Source: Cubamyces lactineus
Taxonomy: Eukaryota; Basidiomycota; Agaricomycetes; Polyporales; Polyporaceae
Reading direction: 5' to 3'
Length of the DNA: 64,000 nucleotides
NCBI GenBank assembly: GCA_022376465.1
Contig: JACDTU010000008.1
Location: 62,001-126,000 of the forward strand
This document shows positions 62,549 to 64,000 of the stretch, piece after piece. Made by a program: the position numbers and the translations under genes. The notes under the pieces were generated by a model. The model had not been told where the DNA came from. It saw nothing but the letters and a program-made list of their open reading frames with translations, and searched no databases. Positions within the stretch are counted from its first letter, which is position 1. Each line of letters begins with the position of its first letter.

Positions 62549-63971
62549 TCAATCATCGAAGTCTTCCGAGTGTAGCTGTACATAGTCCAGGAAACCGTAT
62601 TTCCTGCTCGCAGGTGTTAGTAAGGGAAAGTGGAAGATAACACAAGGCGCACTGACGCGTTCAAGTAAGCAAAGCACTTAGTAATACTCGCATTGAGCTC
62701 TGGTGGCTTCTCGTCCTTCTGAGTCGGTGCGGGCAGTGGCCTTTCCGTGAAATGAGATGGAAAGTCCTTGTCTCCTGAAGTGAAAAGGTAGAATATCTTC
62801 GGTGAGATATCTTGGCCGTACACAGGCACGCGCTGAGGCCCGCCGGCGGGCATTTGTCCATAGCCGTGGTGTTGGAATGGGAAGGTGTGATGGGGCATGT
62901 GTGAGTGCGGTTGTGCGCCAACTGATGATGGCCAGTACTGGATTTTTCTGAGGTCGCGGACGCGGAAGCGCTGTTCCGTCCCCACTCGTGTCACTGTGTA
63001 AGGCTCAGGATTGGATACGGCTCGAGTCGACTGAGCGTACATGTCGCTACTAACCGAGTATCAGTTCCTCTGGTGCGACACCGTACTGCTTTGCGAGTGT
63101 ACAGCCGTTGTCAAGGAGATAATCCCAGGCTGCATTGACTTGCACTACCATCTTTTCATGGATAACATAGATGTCACATTCCAATTCCGGAGTAACCACT
63201 ACCGACCATCTGCAAGCAGGCGTGAAAGGTCAATCATGAGACAATCCTTTCAACGACGTCGCTGTGTCCAAGTACACGTACCCGTTGATGTCGCCAGGTA
63301 ATTCGAACGGTGACATGTCCTGCTGTTGGTAGATCCGATTCACCCACTGCCCTTGGCGGCCGGTTACGTGGTTGGAAGTGGCGCAGTTGAAACTGTTGTC
63401 TTGGAACACGTTGCAGCAAACAACGAAGTCCTCCCAGTCGTCGGAGCCTTTGGGGAGATAGCCCAGGTCACCGATAGAGTACTTGCTCGGCGGAACGGTA
63501 TTCCTATGCCACGCCTGATGGGGTGCATCCACAGCGAATGCAGCCTTACGTATCTGCCGAAGCGTCAAAGTTGTCGACACATCAGCCTCTTCGTCCTCCT
63601 CGTCTTCGGCGCAGAGAACTCGCTGGATGCGCTCCTTCACGACAGTGAGATTGTCCGACCCTGGAAGAAGAGTACGTGCGAGTAATACAAGGTGGCTGAG
63701 TTTGCGTTGTCTTTCCTCTGAGACTGCGTATGACTGCTTGAATCATCGAGCGTTGTGTTTCGGTCAAGATTTGACCCACCTACGTCGTCACGGCTATCGA
63801 CGGGTTCCTTCGCATAGCCGCCGTTGGGCAAGAGCTGCCACATAATCAACAGATGAGGGGCGGAATAGACTTTGAGATTCCAACCTTCAGATATATGCCT
63901 CGAATGGAATGTGCAAGCCCGTAATTTCGCCACGATTGGATGTTGTCGACCTCAGGGGGAGGGAGTCCCAT
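62549..63971 (-). pseudogene. Unrecognised conserved-looking protein gene with two apparent frame breaks
   Basis: The 3' two-thirds reads cleanly. TLTLRQIRKAAFAVDAPHQA, SIGDLGYLPKGSDDWEDF and NHVTGRQGQWVNRIYQQQ lead to an exon ending near 63294, then WSVVVTPELECDIYVIHEKM to 63055, VTRVGTEQRFRVRDLRKI (62657-62993), and KYGFLDYVQLHSEDFDD with the stop at 62549-62551. The 5' third is fragmented. MGLPPPEVDNIQSWRNYGLA (ATG at 63969-63971) and VYSAPHLLIMWQLLPNGGYA are in different frames at 63871-63873, and another shift lies at 63659-63661. No known domain is visible; it resembles a basidiomycete-only family of unknown function. It could be intact if unseen introns bridge the breaks, and it may start beyond the window. 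Confidence 0.5.
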
Positions 63972-64000
63972 CACCACCGTTTGTTCAGCATCTATCCTGA

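Overview
The window is nuclear DNA of a filamentous fungus, most likely an agaricomycete basidiomycete. Nearly every gene is cut by many short introns (mostly 48-80 nt, GTRNGT...YAG, often with a CTAAC-like branch site). The sequence is GC-rich, and the protein set is fungal: a BiP ending in HDEL, D-arabinono-lactone oxidase, two F-box-like proteins of a type common in mushrooms, and a TKL kinase with a C1 domain. There are no operons, phage, CRISPR arrays or recognisable transposons, and I found no tRNA or rRNA gene. All gene names come from reading translated exons by eye; no database search was possible.

Layout. 1-1.8 kb: ACOT9-like acyl-CoA thioesterase (minus, runs off the left edge). 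2.2-4.5 kb: ER chaperone BiP/Kar2 (minus), with a perfect heat-shock element and ACGTGG (UPR-like) motifs upstream. 5.6-6.4 kb: NatC catalytic subunit NAA30/Mak3 (minus). 6.6-13.6 kb: nucleoporin Nup192/Nup205 (plus). 14.0-15.1 kb: SFT2 Golgi transport protein (minus). 15.9-18.7 kb: a TIM-barrel gene followed by a UPF0261 gene, the two halves of the plant Tm-1 protein as separate neighbours. 19.3-20.4 kb: a UBE2G1-type E2. 20.8-24.3 kb: two convergent F-box-like genes. 25.1-29.6 kb: RNA polymerase III subunit RPC2. 30.6-31.8 kb: UBC7/UBE2G2. 31.8-43.2 kb: a gene-poor, simple-repeat-rich stretch holding only D-arabinono-1,4-lactone oxidase, itself with very long introns. 43.2-47.5 kb: an HSPA12-like Hsp70-family ATPase with an unusual proline-rich N-terminus. 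49.4-49.8 kb: UQCC2/CBP6-like complex III assembly factor. 50.6-53.3 kb: NOC2. 53.3-54.0 kb: an unrecognised, possibly frame-broken gene. 54.2-56.0 kb: argininosuccinate synthase. 56.5-58.8 kb: TKL kinase. 59.2-61.7 kb: amino-acid/GABA permease. 62.5-64.0 kb: an unrecognised gene with two apparent frame breaks.

Most genes are housekeeping. There is a loose secretory theme (BiP, SFT2, and UBC7 of ER-associated degradation) and a nucleolar/Pol III theme (RPC2, NOC2, Nup192), but nothing shows that these are co-regulated. The most interesting items are the Tm-1-like gene pair, the low-density island around the lactone oxidase, the HSPA12-like fusion, recurrent GC-AG introns with an identical GCAAGT donor, and very small exons (down to 7 nt) in conserved genes.
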